NCBI GenBank assembly: GCA_900110975.1 | Contig: FOFK01000005.1 | Span: 71,595 to 135,594, forward strand | Reading direction: 5' to 3' | DNA length: 64,000 nucleotides | Source: Lachnospiraceae bacterium RM5 | GTDB taxonomy: Bacteria > Bacillota > Clostridia > Lachnospirales > Lachnospiraceae | In this document: positions 48,222-59,185 of the stretch, piece by piece | Layout of the letters: every line of letters starts with the position of its first letter | How positions within the stretch are numbered: position 1 is the stretch's first letter | The notes under the pieces: generated by a model | What the model saw: only the letters and a program-made list of their open reading frames with translations | What the model was told of the DNA's origin: nothing | Database searches by the model: none | Translations under genes and position numbers: made by a program

Positions 48222-49208
48222 TTAATCCTCTATCCTTTTAGCAACAATACTTACCCATTCGCCATCTCTTGCTATTTCAACAATTTCAAGATTTTTATTT
48301 TCCATAATAAAACTCTTTACTTCATCTTCTTTAGTATTTATTATACCTGAAGAAATAAAGATTCCACCCGGTTTTAACATAAGATGAACATCTTTTTGCA
48401 ATTCCTCAATAATATTAGCAAAAATATTTGCAACAACCACATCTGCTTCTCCGGTTTTTCTTATAATTCTGTCTCTTAACCTGGTATTTGTTAATATATC
48501 TCCTGCATAAAACTCAATGTTATCATCAATATCTTTATTAATCTCTAAATTTTTCTTAAAATTTTCTCTTGAAATCTCTACAGCTTTTTCATCAATATCA
48601 ATTCCTGCAGTATTTTTAGAACCAAGAAGTTTTCCAATAATAGCAAGGATTCCGCTTCCGCATCCTACATCTATCAATGTATCATCTTTCTTTAAATATT
48701 TTTTTAAGCCCTTAATACAAAGACTTGTTGTTTCATGTCTTCCTGTTCCAAAAGCTGTTTCAGGATCAATCTCCAATATATGATCATAGCCCTCCATATC
48801 AGATACATCTTCCCAGGATGGCTTAATCAAAATCCCCTCTATAATAAACGGTTTAAAGAATTCTTTCCAGTTATTTATCCAATTTTCATCATCAACAACT
48901 TCTTTGGATATAAGTACTTTATCTGTATCAATAAGTTCTTTATAATCTTCCAGTCCTTCCCTGATTCTTTCTATTTCAGATGCAAGTACAAGTGGTGAAG
49001 TATCGTATTCCCTGTAAAAAATGATTTTTGCAGTATCTTTTTTCTCCACATCAGGAGTCATATCCACGAAAAGTTTTTCTTTTTCTTCATCAGAAAGAGA
49101 AATATTATCTTCCACCTGAAAATCACAAATCCCAATATCTACAAGCATTCCGCTTATTATATCAACATCTTTTTCTTTAATATCCAAAACAAGTTTATAC
49201 CATTTCAT
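48222..49208 (-). CDS. prmA: ribosomal protein L11 methyltransferase PrmA
   Basis: 328 residues. The N-terminal substrate-binding domain is followed by the SAM-binding core: GTGRHETTSLC, DVGCGSGILAI and VVANIFANI (NPPF-like motif). It methylates L11 and is followed by rsmE. Confidence 0.96.
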   Translation of the reverse strand: MKWYKLVLDIKEKDVDIISGMLVDIGICDFQVEDNISLSDEEKEKLFVDMTPDVEKKDTAKIIFYREYDTSPLVLASEIERIREGLEDYKELIDTDKVLISKEVVDDENWINNWKEFFKPFIIEGILIKPSWEDVSDMEGYDHILEIDPETAFGTGRHETTSLCIKGLKKYLKKDDTLIDVGCGSGILAIIGKLLGSKNTAGIDIDEKAVEISRENFKKNLEINKDIDDNIEFYAGDILTNTRLRDRIIRKTGEADVVVANIFANIIEELQKDVHLMLKPGGIFISSGIINTKEDEVKSFIMENKNLEIVEIARDGEWVSIVAKRIED

Positions 49209-49280
49209 AAATACATAACTTATCCGATCATTATAAAAATGACCGGATATTTCCTTTCATATTTTCAATTTCTTTTTTCT

Positions 49281-51380
49281 CTACTGTCTCTTTACAGCTT
49301 TTAAAACAACAACACTTCTAGGCTGTATCGTATATACATTTTCTCTTATATAAACATTTAATTTATCTATATAACCCTTGTCTGTTGCTGTATCCACAAC
49401 ATATTTCCACATATAATTATCAGAAAGTTTTGGTAAAACAACGTCCATCTCTTCCCAATATGTATTTACACCCATGTAAACAATCTCATCTTTTGATAAT
49501 CTTTTATCATCCTTACCTGCATACATAACACCAATATATTTTGTACTGCCATCGTACTGGTTTGCAAAAGGAAGAACACCATGGGTACTAAGGGGTGGAA
49601 AACCAAGAGAACAATATCCGCTGTTTTTCCTTACAACAATATGTTTCTTTCTAAATGCAATAATATTTTTAAAGAAATTAAACATATCTCTGTTTCTGTC
49701 TAAATCATCCCAATTAAGCCATGAAATAATATTATCCTGACAATATGCATTATTATTTCCAAACTGGGTATTCATAAATTCATCCCCTGCAAGGAACATA
49801 GGAACACCACGGCTTAACATAAGCACTGTTATGGCATTTCTGATCATTTTTTTTCTAAGTTTAATAACTTCTTCATTCTCAGAATGACCTTCTTCGCCAC
49901 AGTTCCAGCTCAGATTATCATTCGATCCGTCCGAATTATCCCAGCCATTTGCCTCATTATGCTTATGATTATATGAATATAAATCATTAAGCGTAAAACC
50001 GTCATGACAGGTAATAAAATTAACCGATGCATTACTTCCTCTGTAATGCTCATCATAAAGGTCTGTGGAGCCTGTGATTCTGTTAGAAGCCATATAAGCC
50101 ATACCATCATCGCCCTTTAAGAAACTTCTGATATCATCCCTGTATCTTCCATTCCACTCAGACCATCTGTTCCACGAAGGAAAACTTCCAACCTGATACA
50201 ATCCGCCTGCATCCCATGCCTCAGCTATAAGCTTTACTTTTCTAAGAATAGGATCAAAAGCAAGACTCTTTAAAAGAGGCGGCTGGCTGATAGGCGAACC
50301 GTCATCATTTCTTCCAAGAATTGTCGCAAGGTCAAATCTGAATCCGTCAACCCTGTAATTGATTACCCAATATCTTAAACATTCCCTGATAAGTTCCTGT
50401 ACAACAGGATGATTGCAGTTAAGTGTATTACCACAACCACTGAAATTATAATAAAAACCTTCAGGTGTCAACATATAGTATACATTATTATCAAAACCTT
50501 TGAAAGATATATATGTTCCATTTTCATTTCCTTCTGCCGTATGATTAAATACAACATCAAGAAATACTTCTATGCCATTTTCCTTAAGCTCTTTAATCAT
50601 CTGCTTAAGTTCCCTGCCCTCATGGTTATATTCAACAACTGAAGTATAACTTGTATTCGGAGCAAAAAATGAAACAGGATTATATCCCCAATAATCAAGT
50701 AAAGTAACTCCTCCCACATCTCTCTTGTCCCTTGTTTCATCAAATTCAAAAATAGGCATAAGTTCAACTGCATTAATACCTAACTCTTTAAGATATGGAA
50801 TCTTCTTTCTAAGTCCTTCAAAAGTTCCTCTTTCATTTTCCTTTAATCCACTTGATTTATGCTTTGTAAAGCCTCTTACATGAAGCTCATAAATAATCAG
50901 ATCTTCCATGGCAATATGTGGATTTGCAAAACTTCCCCAGTCAAAATCATTTTTTACAACTCTGCCCTTATATCCATTATTACTTACGGAACTTCCCCAT
51001 ATACTCTGTCCTGTAACAGCCTTTGCGTAAGGGTCTAATAAATTTTTTGTCTTATCAAAAATAATTCCTTTTCTCGCATCATATGGCCCGTCAAGTCTGT
51101 AAGCATATTCAAAATCCTCAATATTTAAATCAAAAACCATCATAGAAAATACATTTCCAATCTTATACTCCTTAGGAAATTCTATAACGGCATATGGTTC
51201 ACTCTCCATTCTTTTAAAAAGCAAAAGTTCACACGATGTTGCACCTGCAGAACAGACGGTAAAATTCACCCCTCCCTGAAAAGCAGTGGCACCATTCATT
51301 TCGTACATTCCAGGTCTTACCCTGTATCCTGATATTTCTGTTAAAGGTTCTAAAATAGGCCTGAACATATCATTTTTCAT
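49281..51380 (-). CDS. glgX: glycogen debranching enzyme (GH13, GlgX/isoamylase type)
   Basis: 699 residues from the ATG at 51380, with AAAGGA upstream. CBM48-like N-terminal domain (about 25-130) followed by a GH13 barrel with all four conserved regions intact: DVVFNH, GFRFDLA (nucleophile Asp), LIAEAWD (acid/base Glu) and FITCHDG. It removes alpha-1,6 branches from glycogen. A degenerate paralogue is at 6292-8715; this copy is the active reference. Confidence 0.95.
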   Translation of the reverse strand: MKNDMFRPILEPLTEISGYRVRPGMYEMNGATAFQGGVNFTVCSAGATSCELLLFKRMESEPYAVIEFPKEYKIGNVFSMMVFDLNIEDFEYAYRLDGPYDARKGIIFDKTKNLLDPYAKAVTGQSIWGSSVSNNGYKGRVVKNDFDWGSFANPHIAMEDLIIYELHVRGFTKHKSSGLKENERGTFEGLRKKIPYLKELGINAVELMPIFEFDETRDKRDVGGVTLLDYWGYNPVSFFAPNTSYTSVVEYNHEGRELKQMIKELKENGIEVFLDVVFNHTAEGNENGTYISFKGFDNNVYYMLTPEGFYYNFSGCGNTLNCNHPVVQELIRECLRYWVINYRVDGFRFDLATILGRNDDGSPISQPPLLKSLAFDPILRKVKLIAEAWDAGGLYQVGSFPSWNRWSEWNGRYRDDIRSFLKGDDGMAYMASNRITGSTDLYDEHYRGSNASVNFITCHDGFTLNDLYSYNHKHNEANGWDNSDGSNDNLSWNCGEEGHSENEEVIKLRKKMIRNAITVLMLSRGVPMFLAGDEFMNTQFGNNNAYCQDNIISWLNWDDLDRNRDMFNFFKNIIAFRKKHIVVRKNSGYCSLGFPPLSTHGVLPFANQYDGSTKYIGVMYAGKDDKRLSKDEIVYMGVNTYWEEMDVVLPKLSDNYMWKYVVDTATDKGYIDKLNVYIRENVYTIQPRSVVVLKAVKRQ

Positions 51381-51417
51381 AAACTTATTTCCTTTCACAT
51401 AATCTCACGCATGTGCC

Positions 51418-51452
51418 CAAAAAAATTGAAGCACCAAAAAAGGTACTTCAAT
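51418..51452 (-). terminator. terminator of the hrcA-grpE-dnaK-dnaJ operon
   Basis: On the minus strand ATTGAAGTACC, a six-base loop and GGTGCTTCAAT form an 11-bp stem with one wobble (51452-51425), followed by TTTTTTGGG. It lies about 50 bases past the dnaJ stop. Confidence 0.88.
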
Positions 51453-51500
51453 TATAAAACAATTTAACTTTATTATCATTAAATTAATCACTATTATTTT

Positions 51501-52694
51501 TTACTTTTTAAAGAAATTCTTTTTCTTAGATGACTTCTCTGATTTTTCTGTCTTTGAAGATGTATTTTCTGATTCAACATCTTCTTTTTCCTTAGTATCA
51601 TATATACCCTTCATTGCATTATCAAAAGCTCTTAGTGCTTCTTTTTGCTTTTTATTAAGGGATGTTGGTACAGATATTGTAAGTGTTGTAATTAAATCTC
51701 CTACTTCATTTTGTCTTACAGGATGAGAAACACCCTTACCTTTAAGTCTTACTCTTGTTCCTGTCTTTGTTCCAGGCTTGATTGTATAAAGTACATCACC
51801 ATAAACAGTCTTAACTTTTACATCACCACCAAGTGTAGCATCAGCAAATGAAATAGGTGTTTCAGAATATAATGTAAGATTATCTCTTACGAATTCTCTG
51901 CTTTCTGCTGCAATAATCTGAACATAAACATTTCCTCTAGGTCCGCCGTTAACTCCAGGTTCACCCATACCTCTGCCAACAGAAATTCTTGTACCTGTAT
52001 TTACACCCTTTGGTATATCAACTTCAAGAGTTTTCTTTGTTGATGTATAACCTGTTCCTCTACATGTCTTACACTTATTCTTTATAACTGTACCTTTACC
52101 ACTACATACTGGACAGGTTGTTGCTATATTGCTTATCATTCCAAAGAATGATGAATTCTGCATCATAACACGTCCTGTACCGTTACATTTAGTACATTTC
52201 TCAGGAGCCGAACCCTTTTCAGCACCATTTCCGTTACATGACTTACATACTTCTTTGTATTGGAAACTAATCTGTTTTTTACAGCCAAATATAGCCTCTT
52301 CAAAGGTAAGTCTTAAATTTATGATAATATCCTGACCCCTTCTTGCAGCATTACTGTTATATGAAGATCTGCCACCGAAAAGATCGCTGAATATATCGCC
52401 AAATCCTCCGCCTCCGAAGATATCATCGAAGTTAAATTCAAAGCCTCCGGCTCCTCCTGCTCCGCCTTCAAATGCAGCATGTCCATACTGATCATACTGT
52501 TTTCTTTTTTCTGGATCAGAAAGAATAGCATAAGCTTCACTGGCTTCTTTAAATTTAGCCTCAGCTTCTTTATCACCCGGATTTACATCCGGATGATATT
52601 TTTTAGCTAAAACTCTATATGCTTTTTTTATCTGTGAATCATCAGCATCTTTACTTATGCCGAGAACTTCATAATAATCTCTTTTATCTGCCAT
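51501..52694 (-). CDS. dnaJ: chaperone DnaJ
   Basis: 397 residues. J-domain with the HPD motif ([11 protein letters not shown], about 31-41), Gly/Phe-rich region (about 75-110), four CxxCxGxG zinc repeats ([32 protein letters not shown]) and the two beta-rich substrate domains. The C-terminus is a Lys/Ser-rich tail longer than usual. It stimulates DnaK ATP hydrolysis. GGAG before the ATG. Confidence 0.98.
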   Translation of the reverse strand: MADKRDYYEVLGISKDADDSQIKKAYRVLAKKYHPDVNPGDKEAEAKFKEASEAYAILSDPEKRKQYDQYGHAAFEGGAGGAGGFEFNFDDIFGGGGFGDIFSDLFGGRSSYNSNAARRGQDIIINLRLTFEEAIFGCKKQISFQYKEVCKSCNGNGAEKGSAPEKCTKCNGTGRVMMQNSSFFGMISNIATTCPVCSGKGTVIKNKCKTCRGTGYTSTKKTLEVDIPKGVNTGTRISVGRGMGEPGVNGGPRGNVYVQIIAAESREFVRDNLTLYSETPISFADATLGGDVKVKTVYGDVLYTIKPGTKTGTRVRLKGKGVSHPVRQNEVGDLITTLTISVPTSLNKKQKEALRAFDNAMKGIYDTKEKEDVESENTSSKTEKSEKSSKKKNFFKK

Positions 52695-52737
52695 AAAACT
52701 CTCCTACTTTTTGCAAAACATCTTTCAAATAATTTAA

Positions 52738-54705
<1,968 letters not shown>

Positions 54706-54761
54706 TTACTTTACTCTTGTTACTATTTTTTTATTTATTATTTGTTTTTAGATTTATTTAT

Positions 54762-55433
54762 CTAATTTGCAACTTTTACCATACTGTGTCTTACAACGAT
54801 ATCTTTGTAAATATATCCTTTTTGTAATACTTCGATAACTTCGTTGTCTCCTGCATTTTCATCTTCAACATGCATTACTGCATTATGGAAATCAGGATTA
54901 AATTCTTCACCTAAAGCTTTTATCTCTTCAACACCAAGGTCATTTAAAACCGAAACAAACTGATTATAAATCATGTCCATTCCTTGTACAAAAGGATCTT
55001 TTTTTGCTTCCTCATCAATAGAAGCAAATCCGCGTTCAAAATTATCAAGAACCGGTAAAATCTTTTCAACCACATCTCTTGTACCCATGCCATACATTGA
55101 AGATTTTTCTCTTTCAGAACGCTTTCTGAAATTATCAAATTCAGCCATAACTCTCTGATATTTATCAGTAAGATCTTTAATCATCTCATCTTTCTTATCA
55201 GCCTTCTTACCTGAATTATCAATATTTTCAGTTGAATCATCAGCTTCTGCATCTGATTCTTTGGCACTTGTATTATTATTTTCTGCATTTGTGTTATCTG
55301 CTTCTGTGTCAGAATCTTTTGCATTAACATCTTCTACATTTACTTCTTCAGCATTATCAACATCTTTATTAGCATTATTTAAATCATTTATGTCTTTATT
55401 TAAATCATCCTTTGTAGCTTCATTATTTTCCAC
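54762..55433 (-). CDS. grpE: nucleotide exchange factor GrpE
   Basis: 223 residues. The first 75 or so are highly acidic, Asn/Asp/Glu-rich and probably disordered. A long coiled-coil and the GrpE beta domain follow (YQRVMAEFDNFRKRSEREK; VLDNFERGF; EFNPDFHNAVM; KGYIYKDIVVRHSMVKV). The start is GTG and overlaps the hrcA stop by one base (TAGTG), so translation is coupled. Confidence 0.97.
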   Translation of the reverse strand: MENNEATKDDLNKDINDLNNANKDVDNAEEVNVEDVNAKDSDTEADNTNAENNNTSAKESDAEADDSTENIDNSGKKADKKDEMIKDLTDKYQRVMAEFDNFRKRSEREKSSMYGMGTRDVVEKILPVLDNFERGFASIDEEAKKDPFVQGMDMIYNQFVSVLNDLGVEEIKALGEEFNPDFHNAVMHVEDENAGDNEVIEVLQKGYIYKDIVVRHSMVKVAN

Positions 55434-56512
55434 TAACTTTCACCATCCTTGTCTTTTTTATCCTGTTTTTTAAATTTCATTCCTAACTGATCCTTAACAG
55501 CATTCAAAGATTCAACAACTTTCTCATAATCCATTCTTTTCGGACCAATTATTCCTATGGTACCTTTAACACCATCTTCTATCTCATATGTGGCAGTGAC
55601 AATACTGCAATCCTTCATGGAACTTACATTTGACTCACTTCCAATATAAACCTGAATATCATCCTTTTCTTCTTTATCAGCATTATTATTTTCAACCAGT
55701 GCCGTAAGAAGTTTTTTCTCCTCAAATGTACTGATAATCTCACTTGCTGTCTGGGTTTCGCTAAGCTCAGGATATTTAAAAATATTATTTGCCCCGCTCG
55801 TATAAACTCTGAAATCATCATTGCTTGTAAGCGTAAGTCCTATAATATCAATAATATCTCTTACAAGATTTGCATTATCACCTGCCTGATTTGTTATCCT
55901 CGATATAAGTCCAACATTAATCTCTTCAAATGATAATCCCGATAAAGCTGTATTAATAAGGAGATTCATCTTTAATACATCTTCTGAAGTAATTGGCTCT
56001 TCAATATTAATAATTCTGTTTTTTACTGTATTTTTCTGAGTTACTACAACACAAAGAATTTTTCCTTCTTCAATAAGTGAAAGCTGTATAAATTTTAATT
56101 TTCTTGATTTATTCACCGGTGTTGTAACCATTGTCGCATAGTTTGTATTACTGGCTAACAGTTTCGCCGTATCTTCAAGTAATTTTTCAACTTTCTCGAC
56201 CTTATCATCAAGAAATTCTTTCATCTCAGCTAATTCCTGTTCTTTCTTATCGAGAGAATCAAGTCTGTTTTTCATCATGTTATCAACATACAATCTGTAA
56301 CCCAAATCTGTAGGAACTCTTCCGGAAGATGTATGTGGTTGAATGATATATCCCATCTCCTCTAAGTCTGCCATTTCATTCCTTATAGTTGCAGAACTTA
56401 AACCGATGTCTTCACATTTAGAAATGGTTCTCGAACCTACAGGCTCGCCTGTTTCAAGATAACTCTTGATTATGGCATTTAAAATCTTAAGTTTTCTTTC
56501 ATCCAGATCCAT
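55433..56512 (-). CDS. hrcA: heat-inducible transcription repressor HrcA
   Basis: About 359 residues from the ATG at 56512 (AAAGGA upstream). Winged helix N-terminus with SYLETGEPVGSRTISK and SSATIRNEMADLEEMGYI, then a GAF-like domain. It binds the CIRCE element just upstream and so represses its own operon when GroEL is free. Confidence 0.97.
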   Translation of the reverse strand: MDLDERKLKILNAIIKSYLETGEPVGSRTISKCEDIGLSSATIRNEMADLEEMGYIIQPHTSSGRVPTDLGYRLYVDNMMKNRLDSLDKKEQELAEMKEFLDDKVEKVEKLLEDTAKLLASNTNYATMVTTPVNKSRKLKFIQLSLIEEGKILCVVVTQKNTVKNRIINIEEPITSEDVLKMNLLINTALSGLSFEEINVGLISRITNQAGDNANLVRDIIDIIGLTLTSNDDFRVYTSGANNIFKYPELSETQTASEIISTFEEKKLLTALVENNNADKEEKDDIQVYIGSESNVSSMKDCSIVTATYEIEDGVKGTIGIIGPKRMDYEKVVESLNAVKDQLGMKFKKQDKKDKDGES

Positions 56513-56613
56513 AAACACCGTCCTTTCGAATTTCATTATTTTGCAATTTTACTATTGTGCCTTGTTCCTATTACATTTACTTTGCGTCTACTCTTGCCTT
56601 TGTTTTTTTGTTG

Positions 56614-56640
56614 TTAGCACTCACCAAGATAGAGTGCTAA
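56614..56640. promoter_or_regulatory. CIRCE element (HrcA operator)
   Basis: TTAGCACTC (56614-56622), nine bases, GAGTGCTAA (56632-56640): exact match to the consensus CIRCE, about 100 bases before the hrcA start and just downstream of its promoter. Confidence 0.98.
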
Positions 56641-56654
56641 TTACTATATTCATT

Positions 56655-56683
56655 ACGATAACACCCATAATTTTATTTGTCAA
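56655..56683 (-). promoter_or_regulatory. promoter of the hrcA operon
   Basis: On the minus strand TTGACA (56683-56678), 17 bases, TATCGT (56660-56655). Transcription would start next to the CIRCE element. Confidence 0.7.
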
Positions 56684-56756
56684 TAACTTTTTTTACGTTA
56701 AAATAATATTTTTTCAATTCATATTTTATATCAACAATCCTTATTCAAGACCCTAT

Positions 56757-57112
56757 GTAACGTAGATTTCTTATCATTCCATTTCTACGTTACTCTTCTT
56801 TTTTCTATTTCATACCTTTAGTAACGTAGATTCTTCATTTTCTTTCTTCTACGTTACTCTTCCTTTTTCCATTCCAAACCTCTAGTAACGTAGATTTTCC
56901 ATCTTTCCTTTTTTACGTTACTCTTCCTTTTCCCATTTCAAATCCTTAGTAACGTAGATTTCCCATCTTTCTTCTTCTACGTTACTCTTCCTTTTCCCAT
57001 TTCAAATCCTTAGTAACGTAGATTTTCCATTTTCTTTCTTCTACGTTACTCTTCCTTTTCCTGTTTCCAAACTCTAGTAACGTAGATTCTATAATTTCCC
57101 ATTTTACGTTAC
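56757..57112. repeat. six tandem 64-bp units, each an inverted repeat plus pyrimidine-rich linker
   Basis: GTAACGTAGA begins at 56757, 56821, 56885, 56949, 57013 and 57077, exactly every 64 bases. Each is followed after 16-17 bases by TCTACGTTAC (TTTACGTTAC in units 3 and 6). The 27-base linkers are nearly all C and T on the plus strand; those of units 3 and 4 are identical. The last unit stops after its right arm. Arms are kept while loops vary, so the inverted repeat appears to be selected. The array lies in the 723-base gap between divergent hrcA and the gene at 57236, outside the transcripts expected from both promoters. The remainder, 57113-57235, is A/T-rich with a possible -10 (TATAAT, 57203-57208). 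Confidence 0.93.
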
Positions 57113-57235
57113 ATAGAAAATTTCCATAACAATTTCCATAGTATTTTCCATAATAATTTAGTTTAAATTTGTTATAAAATAAGTTATTATATTCATTAGT
57201 AATATAATTGAAGTTCGTAATCGAAAGGAGACACT

Positions 57236-57778
57236 ATGGGGTTCTTATCAAAACTATTAAATGGCGATAAAGATGCTGAAAAAGCAGCAAAAGATTTTAT
57301 TAATAACATTTTTTCTGATAATAGCACTCAGAATAATACAAATTCCGGTACCTACTTAAACGGTAAACCTATGAATAATTCCTCATCAGGCAGAGATTCT
57401 TATGAATCCGACATGGATGATTCTTATGATGAAACTCCTAATCATCTTTCTTATGGAAAGAAAAAGCCAACTGAAGAAAACCAATATAATTATCATGGAA
57501 ATTATATTGAGTACTTTGAAAGTATTTTTAATAGTGAATTTTCCAATTATAGATATGAAAAAGAAACAGTTAACAAGACAAATAACACTTCTTATACTTT
57601 CTACTTAGATAATGACAAAAAACTTGTAGTTGAATTGTTTTCACAAAATTCTTCCGCCAATACTTTACGCAGGGAATGTGAAACAAATAAGATTCCATAC
57701 CTTAGATTTTATTATAATCACAAAGGTTGGTGGAATACAAAAAGCTATGTAATAAACAGAATGAAAATGTATTTATAA
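57236..57778 (+). CDS. unknown protein encoded upstream of the reverse transcriptase
   Basis: 180 residues with no family I can name. The N-terminus has a short amphipathic helix (MGFLSKLLNG...FINNIF). Residues about 30-90 are Asn/Ser/Asp-rich and probably disordered. The C-terminal 90 residues look folded: YIEYFESIF, then strands FYLDNDKKLVVELF, LRRECETNKIPYLRFYYN and a final WWNTKSYVINRM. That order of strands and the ELF-x(n)-RREC-x(n)-YLRFY pattern faintly recall Vsr/DUF559-like nuclease folds, but catalytic residues are not evident. GAAAGGAG is six bases before the ATG. It may share a transcript with the structured region and RT downstream. Confidence 0.75.
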   Translation: MGFLSKLLNGDKDAEKAAKDFINNIFSDNSTQNNTNSGTYLNGKPMNNSSSGRDSYESDMDDSYDETPNHLSYGKKKPTEENQYNYHGNYIEYFESIFNSEFSNYRYEKETVNKTNNTSYTFYLDNDKKLVVELFSQNSSANTLRRECETNKIPYLRFYYNHKGWWNTKSYVINRMKMYL

Positions 57779-57783
57779 TTTAA

Positions 57784-57950
57784 CTCTGCTAATAAGCAGA
57801 AAGAGAACGCTTATGCGCCTGTGGCGGGTCCGGCACAAAATATTATATTTTTTTAAACTATAAAAAAATATACTTCGCAGGCAGTTATTTTGTGTACGAT
57901 CTTGTACATTCCAATAATTAATTGGAATTTAACTTCTTCTCTTTCTGCTT
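57784..57950 (+). ncRNA. candidate structured RNA just upstream of the reverse transcriptase
   Basis: Non-coding, with nested pairing. Outer stem: AAGCAGAAAGAGAA (57794-57807) pairs perfectly with TTCTCTTTCTGCTT (57937-57950). Inside: CACAAAATA/TATTTTGTG (57834-57842/57886-57894) enclosing TATATTTTTTT/AAAAAAATATA (57844-57854/57862-57872); TGTAC/GTACA (57893-57908); ATTCCAAT/ATTGGAAT (57908-57928). The asymmetric bulge CGCAGGC (57876-57882) can pair with GCCTGTG (57817-57823) as a pseudoknot. TCTGCT (57785-57790) can pair with AGCAGA (57795-57800), competing with the outer stem. The 14-bp closing stem directly before an RT gene is retron- or DRT-like in layout. Whether it is transcribed is not known. 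Confidence 0.55.
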
Positions 57951-57988
57951 TATTTTTATAAAATTCAAATCAAACAAACAGGTGAACT

Positions 57989-59185
57989 ATGTCTTTATTA
58001 ACATTAATGTCAGATAAAAACACATGGGAAAAATTTTATAATTACAAACAAAACCTTGCTGTTAAAGGTGATTTTATAGAATATCTTCGCACTTATATAG
58101 ACAGCAAGGATTATCTTTTGGTATGTCAAAATATTAAAACTGGCGTGCCATTCCCACTTCCTGTAAAATCAATCATTTCCAAATCAGGATCAGAAAAGAA
58201 AAGAGTTGTTTATACCTATAAAGAACCAGAAAATACATTTTTAAAATGTCTTACTTATCTTATACTCAGAAAATATGATAAATTTTTCACTCCAAACCTT
58301 TTTTCTTTCAGACCTGAAAAAACTGCAAAAAGTGGAATTAATTATATCTTAAAAAATCATCATATTCATGAAAAATATTCATACAAAGCTGATATCCATA
58401 ACTATTTCAACTCCATACCTGTATCTGCCCTACTGCCTAAAATGAAATTATTTTTAAAGGATGACAAACCTCTTTATAAATTTATAAAAGGCCTTTTATT
58501 ACAGGAAAATGTTATAGATAAGGGTATAATTCATCCAGAAGAAAAAGGTATTATGGCAGGAACTCCCATTTCTTCTTTTCTTGCAAATATATATCTTTTG
58601 GATCTGGATAAATATTTCTTTAATAAAAATATAATCTATGCCAGATATTCGGACGATATTATTGTATTTGCAGATAATTATGAAGAATTATGCTCATACA
58701 TTAATTATATAAAAAAATATTTAAACGATAGTTTATTAACAATAAATCCCTCAAAAGAAGAAATTCATAAACCTTACGAAGGCTTTGTTTTTCTTGGATT
58801 TTTATGCACTCCGGAATATATTGACATTGCACCTGTTACATTAAAAAAATTAAAAGGAAAAATGAAAAGAAAAAGAGATTCCCTACTTCGCTGGAGTATA
58901 AGAAACTCCATAAAACCGGAATCTGCAGCAAAAGCTTTTATTAGAGTTTTTAATAGAAAACTTTTAGAATGCAATGATGATAACAAACTTTCATGGAGCA
59001 AATGGTTTTTCCCTGTAATTACAACAACCAAGAGCCTTCATGAAATTGATTTATATGCACAAGACTGCATAAGGGTAATAATCAGTAGAACTCATAAAAA
59101 ATCCAAATATAACGTGAAATATGAAAAAATAAAGGAACTTGAATACAAGTCCCTTGTTAATGAATATTATAAATCCACAAGATAA
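57989..59185 (+). CDS. stand-alone reverse transcriptase of uncertain lineage
   Basis: 398 residues, essentially only an RT domain. Motif 3 ADIHNYFNSI (134-143, metal ligand D135), motif 4 GIMAGTPISSFLANIYL (187-203), catalytic YSDD (220-223), motif 6 INPSKEEIH and motif 7 FVFLGF (266-271). No maturase, HNH or protease domain is visible, and there is no group II intron around it. The retron motifs NAxxH and VTG are not apparent, nor the DGR-type QGxxxS/IGNxxSQ block. A C-terminal helical region (about 283-398) is basic. The ATG follows CAGGTG. The 3' end overlaps the convergent HIRAN gene by 19 bases. Base composition is like that of the neighbours, so it is not an obvious recent import. Confidence 0.9.
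   Translation: MSLLTLMSDKNTWEKFYNYKQNLAVKGDFIEYLRTYIDSKDYLLVCQNIKTGVPFPLPVKSIISKSGSEKKRVVYTYKEPENTFLKCLTYLILRKYDKFFTPNLFSFRPEKTAKSGINYILKNHHIHEKYSYKADIHNYFNSIPVSALLPKMKLFLKDDKPLYKFIKGLLLQENVIDKGIIHPEEKGIMAGTPISSFLANIYLLDLDKYFFNKNIIYARYSDDIIVFADNYEELCSYINYIKKYLNDSLLTINPSKEEIHKPYEGFVFLGFLCTPEYIDIAPVTLKKLKGKMKRKRDSLLRWSIRNSIKPESAAKAFIRVFNRKLLECNDDNKLSWSKWFFPVITTTKSLHEIDLYAQDCIRVIISRTHKKSKYNVKYEKIKELEYKSLVNEYYKSTR

Noticed and set aside
56757-57112. CRISPR array
   Set aside because: The intervals between the palindromes are nearly identical to one another rather than unique spacers, the last unit is truncated, and no cas gene is present.
57784-59185. Classical retron or diversity-generating retroelement
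   Set aside because: The RT shows no clear NAxxH or VTG motif and no DGR-type motif. No template/variable repeat pair or Avd-like gene was seen. The layout is similar, so it is kept as an open finding, not a call.
57989-59185. Group II intron
   Set aside because: No maturase or endonuclease domain, and no recognisable domain V hairpin or exon-binding structure around the RT.
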